Assembly (NCBI GenBank): GCA_029961685.1
Contig: JARWKL010000015.1
Location: forward strand, 11,530,801 to 11,594,800
Length of the DNA: 64,000 nt
From: Aristolochia californica
Lineage: Eukaryota; Streptophyta; Magnoliopsida; Piperales; Aristolochiaceae
Reading direction: 5' to 3'
This document shows positions 63,848-64,000 of this stretch, piece after piece. How positions within the stretch are numbered: the first letter of the stretch is position 1; every line of letters begins with the position of its first letter. The notes under the pieces were generated by a model. It saw only the letters and a list, made by a program, of their open reading frames with translations. It was not told the DNA's origin and did not search any database. The translations under genes were made by a program, and so were the position numbers.

Positions 63848-64000
63848 TAATTTTTGGATCTGAAGGCCACTTGCATCCTCAACATGCTTGTGGCATATGC
63901 ATATCCACCACACTTAAAACATGTTAGGATCAGTTAGAGGTCTCTTTCCTATAAAATTCCACCAAGCTATTATTAGGGGGTTGTACTAGTGGAATTTCCC

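Larger units (their letters stand above)
1..64000 (+). repeat. Uninterrupted satellite array, ~465-bp monomer, about 138 head-to-tail copies
   Basis: The landmark ACATGCTTGTGGCATG, or a close variant, recurs 138 times in the same orientation, 137 intervals covering 281 to 63,882 (mean about 464 bp). Between landmarks the same blocks always follow in the same order: CCACCACACTTAAAACA, TTAGAGGTCTCTTTCC, an ATT-triplet stretch, GGGGGTTGTACTAGTGG, GGAATTTCCCAAACATGG, TTTTTAGTGCGTGAAATAA, a T-run, CACACATGAACTCT, GTTTACGAGGAAAAATGG, a poly-A run after GGATCTG, GCACAAATGCTGAGAGAG, GGCAAAAAGTGGGTTGTTTG, and CCCCCTAATTTTTGGATC. Sequence is strongly A+T-rich. No mobile element, gene or inverted monomer interrupts the array, and both window ends fall inside monomers. 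Function is not visible in the sequence; a structural heterochromatin role is inferred from the organisation. The strand is arbitrary. Confidence 0.99.
34820..64000 (+). repeat. Zone 3: class B monomers (GGATCTGAAGG-like), landmarks 76-138
   Basis: Landmarks: 35093, 35561, 36029, 36498, 36965, 37431, 37894, 38364, 38832, 39297, 39765, 40231, 40698, 41164, 41630, 42071, 42538, 43006, 43467, 43935, 44403, 44871, 45338, 45805, 46273, 46740, 47207, 47658, 48079, 48548, 49015, 49483, 49903, 50373, 50841, 51308, 51772, 52237, 52703, 53171, 53633, 54099, 54565, 55031, 55495, 55959, 56420, 56887, 57352, 57817, 58283, 58747, 59213, 59677, 60138, 60603, 61066, 61535, 62001, 62467, 62934, 63401, 63882. 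None carries ATCATTAGG. The ATT stretch is mostly three units to about 54.7 kb, mixed to 60.3 kb, then two units to the end. No long HOR is visible and no gene is present. Confidence 0.95.

Noticed and set aside
1..64000. Telomeric repeats, rDNA, tRNA genes or transposons within the array
   Set aside because: No telomere-like short repeats, rRNA blocks, tRNA-like cloverleaf, LTR ends or transposase-like frames were seen; all sequence can be assigned to monomers.

Overview
The window is one uninterrupted satellite-DNA array. A monomer of about 465 bp is repeated head to tail in a single orientation from the first base to the last. A 16-base landmark, ACATGCTTGTGGCATG with small variants, can be found 138 times; the first is at 281 and the last at 63,882, a mean spacing of about 464 bp. 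Almost all spacings are 451-471 bp; the exceptions are short deletion monomers (420, 421, 441 bp) and one C-run expansion (481 bp). There is no protein-coding gene, RNA gene, transposon, CRISPR array or other unique sequence, and neither edge of the array is reached. Such an array points to eukaryotic heterochromatin (centromeric, pericentromeric or subtelomeric), most likely a plant, although a large animal genome cannot be excluded. I do not recognise the satellite family and name no species.

The array has three zones. Positions 1-12,503 (27 landmarks) hold mostly monomers with GGATCATTAGG ('class A'), with local dimer patterns, a copy of the first three monomers about 8.78 kb downstream, and scattered relatives of the zone-2 types. 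Positions 12,504-34,819 form a higher-order repeat (HOR) built from 14 distinguishable monomer types, here lettered a to n. Four successive units are visible: a 10-mer (a b c d e g h l m n), a 9-mer in which a and b are fused, a full 14-mer (a b c d e f g h i j k l m n), and a second 14-mer copy that breaks after m into a tandem l-m duplication. Positions 34,820-64,000 hold only monomers with GGATCTGAAGG-like sequence ('class B'). They have no long HOR, but there is a dimer-like alternation at 43.2-49.2 kb, a four-monomer duplication at 47.4-50.6 kb, and expanding C-runs that reach 23 C near the right end.

The interest lies in the array's history rather than in genes. Unit growth, hybrid monomers, dimer duplications, shared deletions and short displaced patches are the expected marks of unequal crossing-over and gene conversion. 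The short open frames on the minus strand are by-products of a monomer length near 3 x 155 bp. They cross a poly-A run of variable length after which all three frames are used, so they are not annotated as genes.
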